NCBI RefSeq assembly: GCF_032452875.1
Contig: NW_026894287.1
Location: forward strand, 91,156-155,155
Length of the DNA: 64,000 bases
Source of the DNA: Bos javanicus
Taxonomy: Eukaryota; Chordata; Mammalia; Artiodactyla; Bovidae
Direction: 5' to 3'
Under the pieces are notes generated by a model. It ran no database searches. It was not told where the DNA came from and was given only the letters and a program-made list of their open reading frames with translations. The translations under genes were made by a program, and so were the position numbers. Positions 11,756-25,046 of the stretch are shown one piece after another (position 1 is the stretch's first letter; each line of letters begins with the position of its first letter).

Positions 11756-13614
11756 GATCACGTGACTGAGCATGCACTGTTCACGTGGCTGATCATACAC
11801 TGATCACGTGATGATCATGCACTGATCACTTGGATATCATGCACTGATCACGTGGCTGATCATACACTGTTCACGTGTCTGACCATGCACTGATCACGTG
11901 GCTGATCATACACTGCTCACGTAACTGATCATGCACTGATCACGTGGCTATCATGCACTGATCACGTGGCTGAACATGCACTGTTCACGTGGCTGATCAC
12001 ACACCTGTCACGTGACATATCATGCACTGATCACGTGGCACTCATGCACTGATCACGTGGCTGATCATACTCTGCTCACGTAACTCATGCACACATCACG
12101 TGGCTATCATGCACTGCTCACGTGGCTCGTCATGGAATGATCACGTAGCAACCATATACTGGTCACGTGACTGATCATGCAAAGATCACGTAAATGATCA
12201 TGCACTGTTCACGTGACTGATCATGTACTGATCACGTGACTGATCATGCACTGATCACGTGGCTATCATGCTCTGCTCACGTGGCTGATCATGCAACGAT
12301 CACGTAGCAACCATGTACTGGTCACGTGACTGATCATGCACTGATCACGTAATTGATCCTGCACTGATCACGTGGCTCATCATGCACTGATCACGTGGCT
12401 GATCACACATGTATCACGTGACTGATCATGCACTGATCACGTGGCTCTCATGCACTGATCACGTGGCTGTCATGCACTGATCACGTGGATATCATGCACT
12501 GATCACGTGGCTGATCATACACTGATCACGTGACTCATGCACTGATCACGTGGCTATCATGCACTGATCACGTGGCTGTCATGCATGATCACGTGGCTAC
12601 CATGCACTGATCACGTGACTGATCATGCACTGATCACGTGCTGATCATGCACTGATCACGTGACTGATCATGCACTGATCACGTGACTGATCATGCACTG
12701 ATCACGTGGCTGATCATGCACTGATCACGTGGCTGATCACACATGATCACGTGACTGATCATGCACTGATCACGTGGCTATCATGCACTGATCACGTGGC
12801 TGATCATGCACTGATCACGTGGCTATCATGCACTGATCACGTGGCTGATCACACACTATCACGTGACTGATCATGCACTGATCACGTGGCTGATCATGCA
12901 CTGATCACGTGGCTATCATGCACTGATCACGTGGCTGATCATGCACTGATCACGTAGCTACCATGCACTGATCACGTGACTGATCATGCACTGATCACGT
13001 AATTGATCATGCACTGATCACGTGGCTGATCATGCACTGATCACGTGGCTGATCATGCACTGATCACGTGACTGATCATGCACTGATCACGTGACTGATC
13101 ATGCACTGATCACGTGGCTATCATGCACTGCTCACGTGGCTGATCATGCCATGATCACGCAGCTACCATGTACTGGTCACATGACTGATCATGCACTGAT
13201 CACGTGACTGATCATGCAGTGATCACGTGGCTATCATGAACTACTCACGTGGCTGATCATGCAATGATCATGTAGCTACCATGTACAGGTCACGTGAATG
13301 ATCATACACCCATCAGGTGACTGATCATGCACTGATCACGTGGCTATCATGCACTGATCACGAGACTGATCATGCACTGTTCACGTCTATATCATGCACT
13401 GATCACATGACTGCCCATGCACTGATCACGTGGATGATCATACACTAATCTTGTGACAGATCATGCACTGATCACGTGGCTGATCATGCACTGATACCGT
13501 GACTGAGCATGGACTGATCACATGACTATCATGTAGTGATCACGTGACTTAATGGCGCTGATCATGTGACTGATCATGCGCTGATCATGTTTGCTATCAT
13601 ACACTGATCATGTG
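11756..13614 (+). repeat. A-type spacer, modules 6-7
   Basis: Normal right arm and middle to GGATATCATGC near 12,490, then canonical monomers to about 13,130 with short-deletion variants (CATGCATGATCACG at 12,583; CACACTATCACG near 12,853), then a normal left arm. Confidence 0.92.
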
Positions 13615-13856
13615 CCTCTGGAGGCAATAAACAAAGAGCTGAGTAGGCACGAATCAAACAGTCAGCAGGCAATAATCATGGAACTCAGGTGTGAGGAATC
13701 ATGCTGCTCAGCTGGCAATAATCAAGCAGCTGAGCAGGCAGGAATTACGCAGCACAGCTGGCAATTGTCAAGCAGATGACAGGCAGGAATCGTGCAGCTC
13801 AGCTGGCAATTGTCAAGCAGATGAGCAGACAGTAATCACGCAGCTCAGCAGGCCCA
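13615..13856 (+). repeat. B-type module 7, long form
   Basis: Counterpart of module 1 at offset 12,111; both are long and lie upstream of the 4-bp-deleted module. Confidence 0.93.
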
Positions 13857-15566
13857 GATCACGTGACTGAGCATGCACTGTTCACGTGGCTGATCATACA
13901 CTGATCACGTGATGATCATGCACTGATCACTTGGATATCATGCACTGATCACGTGGCTGATCATACACTGTTCACGTGTCTGACCATGCACTGATCACGT
14001 GGCTGATCATACACTGCTCACGTAACTGATCATGCACTGATCACGTGGCTATCATGCACTGATCACGTGGCTGAACATGCACTGTTCACGTGGCTGATCA
14101 CACACCTGTCACGTGACATATCATGCACTGATCACGTGGCACTCATGCACTGATCACGTGGCTGATCATACTCTGCTCACGTAACTCATGCACACATCAC
14201 GTGGCTATCATGCACTGCTCACGTGGCTCGTCATGGAATGATCACGTAGCAACCATATACTGGTCACGTGACTGATCATGCAAAGATCACGTAAATGATC
14301 ATGCACTCTTCACGTGACTGATCATGTACTGATCACGTGACTGATCATGCACTGATCACGTGGCTATCATGCTCTGATCAAGTGGCTGATCATGCAATGA
14401 TCACGTAGCAACCATGTACTGGTCACGTGACTGATCATGCACTGATCACGTAATTGATCCTGCACTGATCACGTGGCTCATCATGCACTGATCACGTGGC
14501 TGATCACACATGTATCACGTGACTGATCATGCACTGATCACGTGACTGATCATGCACTGATCACGTGGCTATCATGCACTGATCACGTGGCTGATCATGC
14601 ACTGATCACGTGGCTATCATGCACTGATCACATGACTGATCATGCACTGATCACGTGACTGATCATGCACTGATCACGTGGCTGATCATGCACTGATCAC
14701 GTGGCTGATCATGCAATGATCACGTAGCTATCATGTACTGGTCACGTGACTGATCATGCACTGATCACGTAACTGATCATGCACTGATCACGTGACTGAT
14801 CATGCACTGATCACGTGACTGATCATGCACTGATCACGTGGCTATCATGCACTGATCACGTGGCTGATCATGCACTGATCACGTAGCTATCATGCACTGA
14901 TCACGTGACTGATCATGCACTGATCACGTGGCTGATCATGCACTGATCACGTGGCTGATCATGCACTGATCACGTGGCTGATCATGCACTGATCACGTGA
15001 CTGATCATGCACTGATCACGTGGCTGATCATGCACTGATCACGTGTCTGATCATGCACTGATCACGTGGCTATCATGCACTGCTCACGTGGCTGATCATG
15101 CCATGATCACGCAGCTACCATGTACTGGTCACATGACTGATCATGCACTGATCACGTGACTGATCATGCAGTGATCACGTGGCTATCATGCACTACTCAC
15201 GTGGCTGATCATGCAATGATCATGTAGCTACCATGTACAGGTCACGTGAATGATCATACACCCATCAGGTGACTGATCATGCACTGATCACGTGGCTATC
15301 ATGCACTGATCACGAGACTGATCATGCACTGTTCACGTCTATATCATGCACTGATCACATGACTGCCCGTGCACTGATCACGTGGATGATCATACACTAA
15401 TCTTGTGACAGATCATGCACTGATCACGTGGCTGATCATGCACTGATACCGTGACTGAGCATGGACTGATCACATGACTATCATGTAGTGATCACGTGAC
15501 TTAATGGCGCTGATCATGTGACTGATCATGCGCTGATCATGTTTGCTTTCATACACTGATCATGTG
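13857..15566 (+). repeat. A-type spacer, modules 7-8
   Basis: Copy of the module 1-2 spacer (1,710 against 1,707 bp) including the private GTAGCTATCATGTACTGG variant near 14,725. Differences are scattered single-base changes such as CTGATCAAGTGG near 14,374. Confidence 0.93.
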
Positions 15567-15804
15567 CCTCTGGAGGCAATAAACAAAGAGCTGAGTAGGC
15601 ACGAATCAGTCAGCAGGCAATAATCATGGAACTCAGGTGTGAGGAATCATGCTGCTCAGCTGGCAATAATCAAGCAGCTGAGCAGGCAGGAATTACGCAG
15701 CACAGCTGGCAATTGTCAAGCAGATGACAGGCAGGAATCGTGCAGCTCAGCTGGCAATTGTCAAGCAGATGAGCAGACAGTAATCACGCAGCTCAGCAGG
15801 CCCA
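15567..15804 (+). repeat. B-type module 8, long form with 4-bp deletion
   Basis: Shares the CGAATCAGTCAGC deletion with module 2 at offset 12,114. Just upstream it has a private GTTTGCTTTC in place of GTTTGCTATC. Confidence 0.93.
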
Positions 15805-16762
15805 GATCACGTGACTGAGCATGCACTGTTCACGTGGCTGATCATACACTGATCACGTGATGATCATGCACTGATCACTTGGATATCATGCACTGATCAC
15901 GTGGCTGATCATACACTGTTCACGTGTCTGACCATGCACTGATCACGTGGCTGATCATACACTGCTCACTTAACTGATCATGCACTGATCACGTGGCTAT
16001 CATGCACTGATCACGTGGCTGAACATGCACTGTTCACGTGGCTGATAACACACCTGTCACGTGACATATCATGCACTGATCACGTGGCACTCATGCACTG
16101 ATCACGTGGCTGATCATACTCTGCTCACGTAACTCATGCACACATCACGTGGCTATCATGCACTGCTCACGTGGCTCGTCATGGAATGATCACGTAGCAA
16201 TCATATACTGGTCACGTGACTGATCATGCAAAGATCACGTAAATGATCATGCACTGATCACGTGACTGATCATGTACTGATCACGTGACTGATCATGCAC
16301 TGATCACGTGGCTATCATGCTCTGCTCACGTGGCTGATCATGCAACGATCACGTAATGATCATGCACTGATCACGTGGCTGATCATGCACTGATCACGTG
16401 GCTGATCACACTGATCACGTGACTGATCATGCACTGATCACGTGGCTGATCATGCACTGATCACGTGGCTGATCATGCACTGATCACGTGGCTATCATGC
16501 ACTGATCACGTGACTGATCATGCACTGATCACGTCTATATCATGCACTGATCACATGACTGCCCATGCACTGATCACGTGGATGATCATACACTGATCTT
16601 GTGACAGATCATGCACTGATCACGTGGCTGATCATGCACTGATACCGTGACTGAGCATGGACTGATCACATGACTATCATGTACTGATCACGTGACTTAA
16701 TGGCGCTGATCATGTGACTGATCATGCGCTGATCATGTTTGCTATCATACACTGATCATGTG
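15805..16762 (+). repeat. Short A-type spacer, modules 8-9 (958 bp)
   Basis: Same length and same truncation as the module 2-3 spacer: right arm, a few canonical monomers (16,360-16,530), then directly CGTCTATATC. The truncation therefore predates the 12.1-kb duplication. Confidence 0.93.
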
Positions 16763-16959
16763 CCTCTGGAGGCAATAAACAAAGAGCTGAGTAGGCACGA
16801 ATCAAACAGTCAGCAGGCAATAATCATGGAACTCAGGTGTGAGGAATCATGCTGCTCAGCTGGCAATAATCAAGCAGCTGAGCAGGCAGGAATCGTGCAG
16901 CTCAGCTGGCAATTGTCAAGCAGATGAGCAGACAGTAATCACGCAGCTCAGCAGGCCCT
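16763..16959 (+). repeat. B-type module 9, short form
   Basis: Counterpart of module 3; lacks the same dimer. Right edge reads GGCCCTGATC, intermediate between module 3 and the usual GGCCCAGATC. Confidence 0.93.
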
Positions 16960-18486
16960 GATCACGTGACTGAGCATGCACTGTTCACGTGGCTGATCAT
17001 ACACTGATCACGTGACTGATCATGCACTGATCACGTGGCATCATGCACTGATCACGTGGCTGATCATACACTGATCACGTAACTCATGCACTGATCACGT
17101 GGCTATCATGCACTGCTCACGTGACTGATCATGCACTGATCACGTGGCTATCATGCACTGATCACGTGACTGATCATGCACTGATCACGTGGCTGATCAT
17201 GCACTGATCACGTGACTGATCATGCACTGATCACGTGACTGATCATGCACTGATCACGTGGCTATCATGCACTGATCACGTGGCTGATCATGCACTGATC
17301 ACGTAGCAACCATGTACTGGTCACGTGACTGATCATGCACTGATCACGTAATTGATCATGCACTGATCACGTGGCTGATCATGCACTGATCACGTGGCTG
17401 ATCACACATGATCACGTGACTGATCATGCACTGATCACGTGGCTGATCATGCACTGATCACGTGGCTGATCATGCACTGATCACGTGGCTATCATGCACT
17501 GATCACGTGGCTGATCATGCACTGATCACGTAGCTATCATGCACTGGTCACGTGACTGATCATGCACTGATCACGTGGCTGATCATGCACTGATCACGTG
17601 GCTGATCATGCACTGATCACGTGGCTGATCATGCACTGATCACGTGACTGATCATGCACTGATCACGTGACTGATCATGCACTGATCACGTGGCTATCAT
17701 GCACTGATCACGTGGCTGATCATGCACTGATCACGTGACTGATCATGCACTGATCACGTGGCTGATCATGCACTGATCACGTGACTGATCATGCACTGAT
17801 CACGTGGCTGATCATGCACTGATCACGTGACTGATCATGCACTGATCACGTGGCTGATCATGCACTGATCACGTGGCTATCATGCACTGATCACGTGGCT
17901 GATCATGCACTGATCACGCAGCTATCATGCACTGATCACGTGACTGATCATGCACTGATCACGTGACTGATCATGCACTGATCACGTGGCTATCATGCAC
18001 TGCTCACGTGGCTGATCATGCAATGATCACGCAGCTACCATGTACTGGTCACGTGACTGATCATGCACTGATCACGTGACTGATCATGCAGTGATCACGT
18101 GGCTATCATGCACTACTCACGTGGCTGATCATGCAATGATCATGTAGCTACCATGTACAGGTCACGTGAATGATCATACACCCATCAGGTGACTGATCAT
18201 GCACTGATCACGTGGCTATCATGCACTGATCACGAGACTGATCATGCACTGATCACGTCTATATCATGCACTGATCACATGACTGCCCATGCACTGATCA
18301 CGTGGATGATCATACACTAATCTTGTGACAGATCATGCACTGATCACGTGGCTGATCATGCACTGATACCGTGACTGAGCATGGACTGATCACATGACTA
18401 TCATGTAGTGATCACGTGACTTAATGGCGCTGATCATGTGACTGATCATGCGCTGATCATGTTTGCTATCATACACTGATCATGTG
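16960..18486 (+). repeat. A-type spacer, modules 9-10, with canonical island
   Basis: Copy of the module 3-4 spacer (1,527 against 1,525 bp), including GTGGCATCATGC at 17,035. Canonical monomers fill about 17,110-18,000. The equal length suggests little change in monomer number since duplication. Confidence 0.93.
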
Positions 18487-18683
18487 CCTCTGGAGGCAAT
18501 AAACAAAGAGCTGAGTAGGCACGAATCAAACAGTCAGCAGGCAATAATCATGGAACTCAGGTGTGAGGAATCATGCTGCTCAGCTGGCAATAATCAAGCA
18601 GCTGAGCAGGCAGGAATCGTGCAGCACAGCTGGCAATTGTCAAGCAGATGAGCAGACAGTAATCACGCAGCTCAGCAGGCCCA
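18487..18683 (+). repeat. B-type module 10, short form, mosaic dimer
   Basis: Same GAATCGTGCAGCACAGC mosaic as module 4 (offset 12,116). Its right flank resembles that of module 22, 23,873 bp downstream. Confidence 0.92.
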
Positions 18684-21495
18684 GATCACGTGACTGAGCA
18701 TGCACTGATCACGTGGCTGATCATACACTGATCACGTGTCTGATCATGCACTGATCACGTGGCTGATCATACACTGATCACGTAACTGATCATGCACTGA
18801 TCACGTGGCTATCATGCACTGATCACGTGGCTGAACATGCACTGTTCACGTGGCTGATCACACACCTGTCACGTGACATATCATGCACTGATCACGTGGC
18901 ACTCATGCACTGATCACGTGGCTGATCATACTCTGCTCACGTAACTCATGCACACATCACGTGGCTATCATGCACTGCTCACGTGGCTCGTCATGGAATG
19001 ATCACGTAGCAACCATATACTGGTCACGTGACTGATCATGCACAGATCACGTAAATGATCATGCACTGTTCACGTGACTGATCATGTACTGATCACGTGA
19101 CTGATCATGCACTGATCACGTGGCTATCATGCTCTGCTCACGTGGCTGATCATGCAACGATCACGTAGCAACCATGTACTGGTCACGTGACTGATCATGC
19201 ACTGATCACGTAATTGATCCTGCACTGATCACGTGGCTCATCATGCACTGATCACGTGGCTGATCACACATGTATCACGTGACTGATCATGCACTGATCA
19301 CGTGGCTCTCATGCACTGATCACGTGGCTGTCATGCACTGATCACGTGGATATCATGCACTGATCACGTGGCTGATCACACACGTATCACATGACTGATC
19401 ATGCACTGATCACGTGGCTATCATGCACTGATCACGTGGCTATCATGCACTGATCACGTGGCTGATCATGCAATGATCACGTAGCTACCATGTACTGGTC
19501 ACGTGACTGATCATGCACTGATCACGTAATTGATCATGCACTGATCACGTGGCTGATCATGCACTGATCACGTGGCTGATCATGCACTGATCACATAACT
19601 GATCATGCACTGATCACGTGACTGATCATGCACTGATCACGTGGCTATCATGCACTGATCACGTGGCTGACATACACTGATCACGTGCCTGATCATGCAC
19701 TGATCACGTGGCTGATCATGCACTGATCACGTGACTGATCATGCACTGATCACGTGTCTGATCATGCACTGATCACGTGACTGATCATGCACTGATCACG
19801 TGGCTGATCATGCACTGATCACGTGGCTATCATGCACTGATCACGTGACTGATCATGCATGATCACGCAGCTATCATGCACTGATCACGTGACTGATCAT
19901 GCACTGATCACGTGGCTGATCATGCACTGATCACGTGACTGATCATGCACTGATCACGTGGCTATCATGCACTGATCACGTGGCTGATCATACACTGTCA
20001 CGTGACATCATGCACTGATCACGTGACTGATCATGCACTGATCACGTGGCTGATCATGCACTGATCACGTGGCTGATCATGCACTGATCACGTGGCTGAT
20101 CATGCACTGATCACGTGGCTGATCACACACTGTCACGTGACATATCATGCACTGATCACGTGGCTCTCATGCACTGATCACGTGGCTGATCATACACTGA
20201 TCACGTAACTCATGCACACATCACGTGGCTATCATGCACTGCTCACGTGGCTGTCATGGAATGATCACGTAGCAACCATATACTGGTCACGTGACTGATC
20301 ATGCACTGATCACGTAAATGATCATGCACTGTTCACGTGACTGATCATGCACTGATCACGTGACTGATCATGCACTGATCACGTGGCTATCATGCACTGC
20401 TCACGTGGCTGATCATGCACGATCACGTAGCAACCATGTACTGGTCACGTGACTGATCATGCACTGATCACGTAATTGATCATGCACTGATCACGTGGCT
20501 CATCATGCACTGATCACGTGGCTGATCACACATGATCACGTGACTGATCATGCACTGATCACGTGGCTCTCATGCACTGATCACGTGGCTGTCATGCACT
20601 GATCACGTGGATATCATGCACTGATCACGTGGCTGATCACACACTATCACATGACTGATCATGCACTGATCACGTGGCTATCATGCACTGATCACGTGGC
20701 TGATCATGCAATGATCACGTAGCTACCATGTACTGGTCACGTGACTGATCATGCACTGATCACGTAATTGATCATGCACTGATCATGTGGCTGATCATGC
20801 ACTGATCACGTGGCTGATCATACACTGATCACATAACTGATCATGCACTGATCACGTGACTGATCATGCACTGATCACGTTGGCTGGACATACACTGATC
20901 ACGTGCCTGGTCATGCACTGATCACGTGGCTGATCATGCACTGATCACGTGACTGATCATGCACTGATCACGTGTCTGATCATGCACTGATCACGTGGCT
21001 ATCATGCACTGCTCACGTGGCTGATCATGCCATGATCACGCAGCTACCATGTACTGGTCACATGACTGATCATGCACTGATCACGTGACTGATCATGCAG
21101 TGATCACGTGGCTATCATGCACTACTCACGTGGCTGATCATGCAATGATCATGTAGCTACCATGTACAGGTCACGTGAATGATCATACACCCATCAGGTG
21201 ACTGATCATGCACTGATCACGTGGCTATCATGCACTGATCACGAGACTGATCATGCACTGATCACGTCTATATCATGCACTGATCACATGACTGCCCATG
21301 CACTGATCACGTGGATGATCATACACTAATCTTGTGACAGATCATGCACTGATCACGTGGCTGATCATGCACTGATACCGTGACTGAGCATGGACTGATC
21401 ACATGACTATCATGTAGTGATCACGTGACTTAATGGCGCTGATCATGTGACTGATCATGCGCTGATCATGTTTGCTATCATACACTGATCATGTG
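18684..21495 (+). repeat. Long A-type spacer, modules 10-11, with two right arms
   Basis: A right arm lies at about 18,684-19,090 and a second right-arm series begins near 20,110, with no module between; canonical monomers fill roughly 19,540-20,110. This looks like an HOR whose module was lost. The internal order recurs after module 22. The left arm is normal. Confidence 0.9.
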
Positions 21496-21692
21496 CCTCT
21501 GGAGGCAATAAACAAAGAGCTGAGTAGGCACGAATCAAACAGTCAGCAGGCAATAATCATGGAACACAGGTGTGAGGAATCATGCTGCTCAGCTGGCAAT
21601 AATCAAGCAGCTGAGCAGGCAGGAATCGTGCAGCTCAGCTGGCAATTGTCAAGCAGATGAGCAGACAGTAATCACGCAGCTCAGCAGGCCCA
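21496..21692 (+). repeat. B-type module 11, short form, CAC variant
   Basis: Lacks one dimer and has GGAACACAGG where most copies have GGAACTCAGG. Module 17 has both features and a matching right flank, pairing the two in a second ~12-kb duplication. Confidence 0.92.
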
Positions 21693-22901
21693 GATCACGT
21701 GACTGAGCATGCACTGTTCACGTGGCTGATCATACACTGATCACGTGATGATCATGTACTGATCACTTGGATATCATGCACTGATCACGTGGCTGATCAC
21801 ACACTGTTCACGTGGCTGACCATGCACTGATCACGTGGCTGATCATACACTGCTCACGTAACTGATCATGCACTGATCACGTGGCTATCATGCACTGATC
21901 ACGTGGCTGAACATGCACTGTTCACGTGGCTGATCACACACCTGTCACGTGACATATCATGCACTGATCACGTGGCACTCATGCACTGATCACGTGGCTG
22001 ATCATACTCTGCTCACGTAACTCATGCACACATCACGTGGCTATCATGCACTGCTCACGTGGCTCGTCATGGAATGATCACGTAGCAATCATATACTGGT
22101 AACGTGACTGATCATGCAAAGATCACGTAAATGATCATGCACTGTTCACGTGACTGATCATGTACTGATCACATGACTGATCATGCACTGACCAGGTGGC
22201 TATCATGCTCTTCTCACGTGGCTGATCATGCAATGATCACGTAGCAACCATGTACTGGTCACGTGACTGATCATGCACTGATCACGTACTTGATCCTGCA
22301 CTGATCACGTGGCTCATCATGCACTGATCACGTGGCTGATCACACATGTATCACGTGACTGATCATGCACTGATCACGTGACTGATCATGCACTGATCAC
22401 GTGGCTATCATGAACTACTCACGTGGCTGATCATGCCATGATCACGCAGCTACCATGTACTGGTCACATGACTGATCATGCACTGATCATGTGACTGATC
22501 ATGCAGTGATCACGTGGCTATCATGAACTACTCACGTGGCTGATCATGCAATGATCATGTAGCTACCATGTACAGGCCACGTGAATGATCATACACCCAT
22601 CAGGTGACTGATCATGCACTGATCACGTGGCTATCATGCACGGATCACGAGACTGATCATGCACTGTTCACGTCTATATCATGCACTGATCACATGACTG
22701 CCCGTGCACTGATCACGTGGATGATCATACACTAATCTTGTGACAGATCATGCACTGATCACGTGGCTGATCATGCACTGATACCGTGACTGAGCATGGA
22801 CTGATCACATGACTATCATGTAGTGATCACGTGACTTAATGGCGCTGATCATGTGACTGATCATGCGCTGATCATGTTTGCTATCATACACTGATCATGT
22901 G
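21693..22901 (+). repeat. A-type spacer, modules 11-12 (shortened)
   Basis: First spacer of the beta subfamily (ATATACTGGTAACG near 22,090). It carries CACACACTGTTCACGTGGC near 21,799, shared with the module 17 flank. After CACACATGTATCACG it jumps to CATGAACTACTC near 22,411 and then restarts the left arm at CATGCCATGATC, so that landmark appears twice and the rest of the middle is missing. Confidence 0.9.
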
Positions 22902-23143
22902 CCTCTGGAGGCAATAAACAAAGAGCTGAGTAGGCACAAATCAAACAGTCAGCAGGCAATAATCATGGAACTCAGGTGTGAGGAATCATGCTGCTCAGCT
23001 GGCAATAATCAAGCAGCTGAGCAGGCAGGAATTACGCAGCACAGCTGGCAATTGTCAAGCAGATGACAGGCAGGAATCGTGCAGCTCAGCTGGCAATTGT
23101 CAAGCAGATGAGCAGACAGGAATCACGCAGCTCAGCAGGCCCA
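22902..23143 (+). repeat. B-type module 12, long form
   Basis: Private change GGCACAAATC for GGCACGAATC in the third unit. Last unit reads ACAGGAATCACG rather than ACAGTAATCACG, shared with modules 14, 15, 18 and 19. Confidence 0.92.
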
Positions 23144-24805
23144 GATCACGTGACTGAGCATGCACTGTTCACGTGGCTGATCATACACTGATCACGTGAT
23201 GATCGTGCGCTGATCACTTGGATATCATGCACTGATCACGTGGCTGATCATACACTGTTCACGTGTCTGACCATGCACTGATCACGTGGCTGATCATACA
23301 CTGCTCACGTAACTGATCATGCACTGATCACGTGGCTATCATGCACTGATCACGTGGCTGAACATGCACTGTTCACGTGGCTGATGACACACCTGTCACG
23401 TGACATATCATGCACTGATCACGTGGCACTCATGCACTGATCACGTGGCTGATCATACTCTGCTCATGTAACTCATGCACACATCACGTGGCTATCATGC
23501 ACTGCTCACGTGGCTCGTCATGGAATGATCACGTAGCAACCATATACTGGTAACGTGACTGATCATGCAAAGATCACGTAAATGATCATGCACTGTTCAC
23601 GTGACTGATCATGTACTGATCACGTGACTGATCATGCACTGACCACGTGGCTATCATGCTCTGCTCACGTGGATGATCATGCAATGATCACGTAGCAACC
23701 ATGTACTGGTCACGTGACTGATCATGCACTGATCACGTAATTGATCCTGCACTGATCACGTGGCTCATCATGCACTGATCACGTGGCTGATCACACATGT
23801 ATCACGTGACTGATCATGCACTGATCCCGTGGCTCTCATGCACTGATCACGTGGCTGTCATGCACTGATCACGTGGATATCATGCACTGATCATGTGGCT
23901 GATCACACACGTATCACATGACTGATCATGCACTGATCACGTGGCTATCATGCACTGATCACGTGGCTATCATGCACTGATCACGTGGCTTATCAGGCAA
24001 TGATCACGTAGCTACCATGTACTGGTCACGTAACTGATCATGCACTGAGCACGTAATTGATCATGCACTGATCATGTGGCTGATCATGCACTGATCACGT
24101 GGCTGATCATACACTGATCACATAACTGATCATGCACTGATCACGTGACTGATCATGCACTGATCACGTGGCTATCATGCACTGATCACTTGGCTGGACA
24201 TACACTGATCACGTGCCTGGTCATGCACTGATCACGTGGCTGATCATGCACTGATCACTTGACTGATCGTGCACTGATCTCGTGTCTGATCATGCACTGA
24301 TCACGTGGCTATCATGCACTGCTCACGTGGCTGATCATGCCATGATCACGCAGCTACCATGTACTTGTCACATAACTGATCATGCACTGATCACGTGACT
24401 GATCATGCAGTGATCACGTGGCTATCATGAACTACTCACGTGGCTGATCATGCAATGATCATGTAGCTACCATGTACAGGTCACGTGAATGATCATACAC
24501 CCATCAGGTGACTGATCATGCACTGATCACGTGGCTATCATGCACGGATCACGAGACTGGTCATGCACTTTTCACGTCTATATCATGCACTGATCACATG
24601 ACTGCCCGTGCACTGATCACGTGGATGATCATACACTAATCTTGTGACAGATCATGCACTGATCACGTGGCTGATCATGCACTGATACCGTGACTGAGCA
24701 TGGACTGATCACATGACTATCATGTAGTGATCACGTGACTTAATGGCGCTGATCATGTGACTGATCATGCGCTGATCATGTTTGCTATCATACACTGATC
24801 ATGTG
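23144..24805 (+). repeat. A-type spacer, modules 12-13 (beta)
   Basis: Complete beta HOR. Private variants GATCGTGCGCTGATC near 23,203, GTACTTGTCACATAAC near 24,362 and GCACGGATCACGAGACTGG near 24,542 all recur in the spacer between modules 18 and 19. Confidence 0.92.
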
Positions 24806-25046
24806 CCTCTGGAGGCAATAAACAAAGAGCTGAGTAGGCACGAATCAAACAGTCAGCAGGCAATAATCATGGAACTCAGGTGTGAGGAATCATGCTATTA
24901 GCTGGCAATAATCAAGCAGCTGAGCAGGCAGGAATTACGCAGCACAGCTGGCAATTGTCAAGCAGATGACAGTCAGGAATTGTGCAGCTCAGCTGGCAAT
25001 TTTCAAGCAGATGAGCAGACAGTAATCACGCAGCTCAGCAGGCCCA
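24806..25046 (+). repeat. B-type module 13, long form, diverged
   Basis: The most altered copy: CATGCTATTAGCTGG replaces CATGCTGCTCAGCTGG (one base shorter), with GACAGTCAGGAATTG and GGCAATTTTC changes further on. It breaks the frame kept in most other copies, which argues against coding constraint. Confidence 0.92.
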
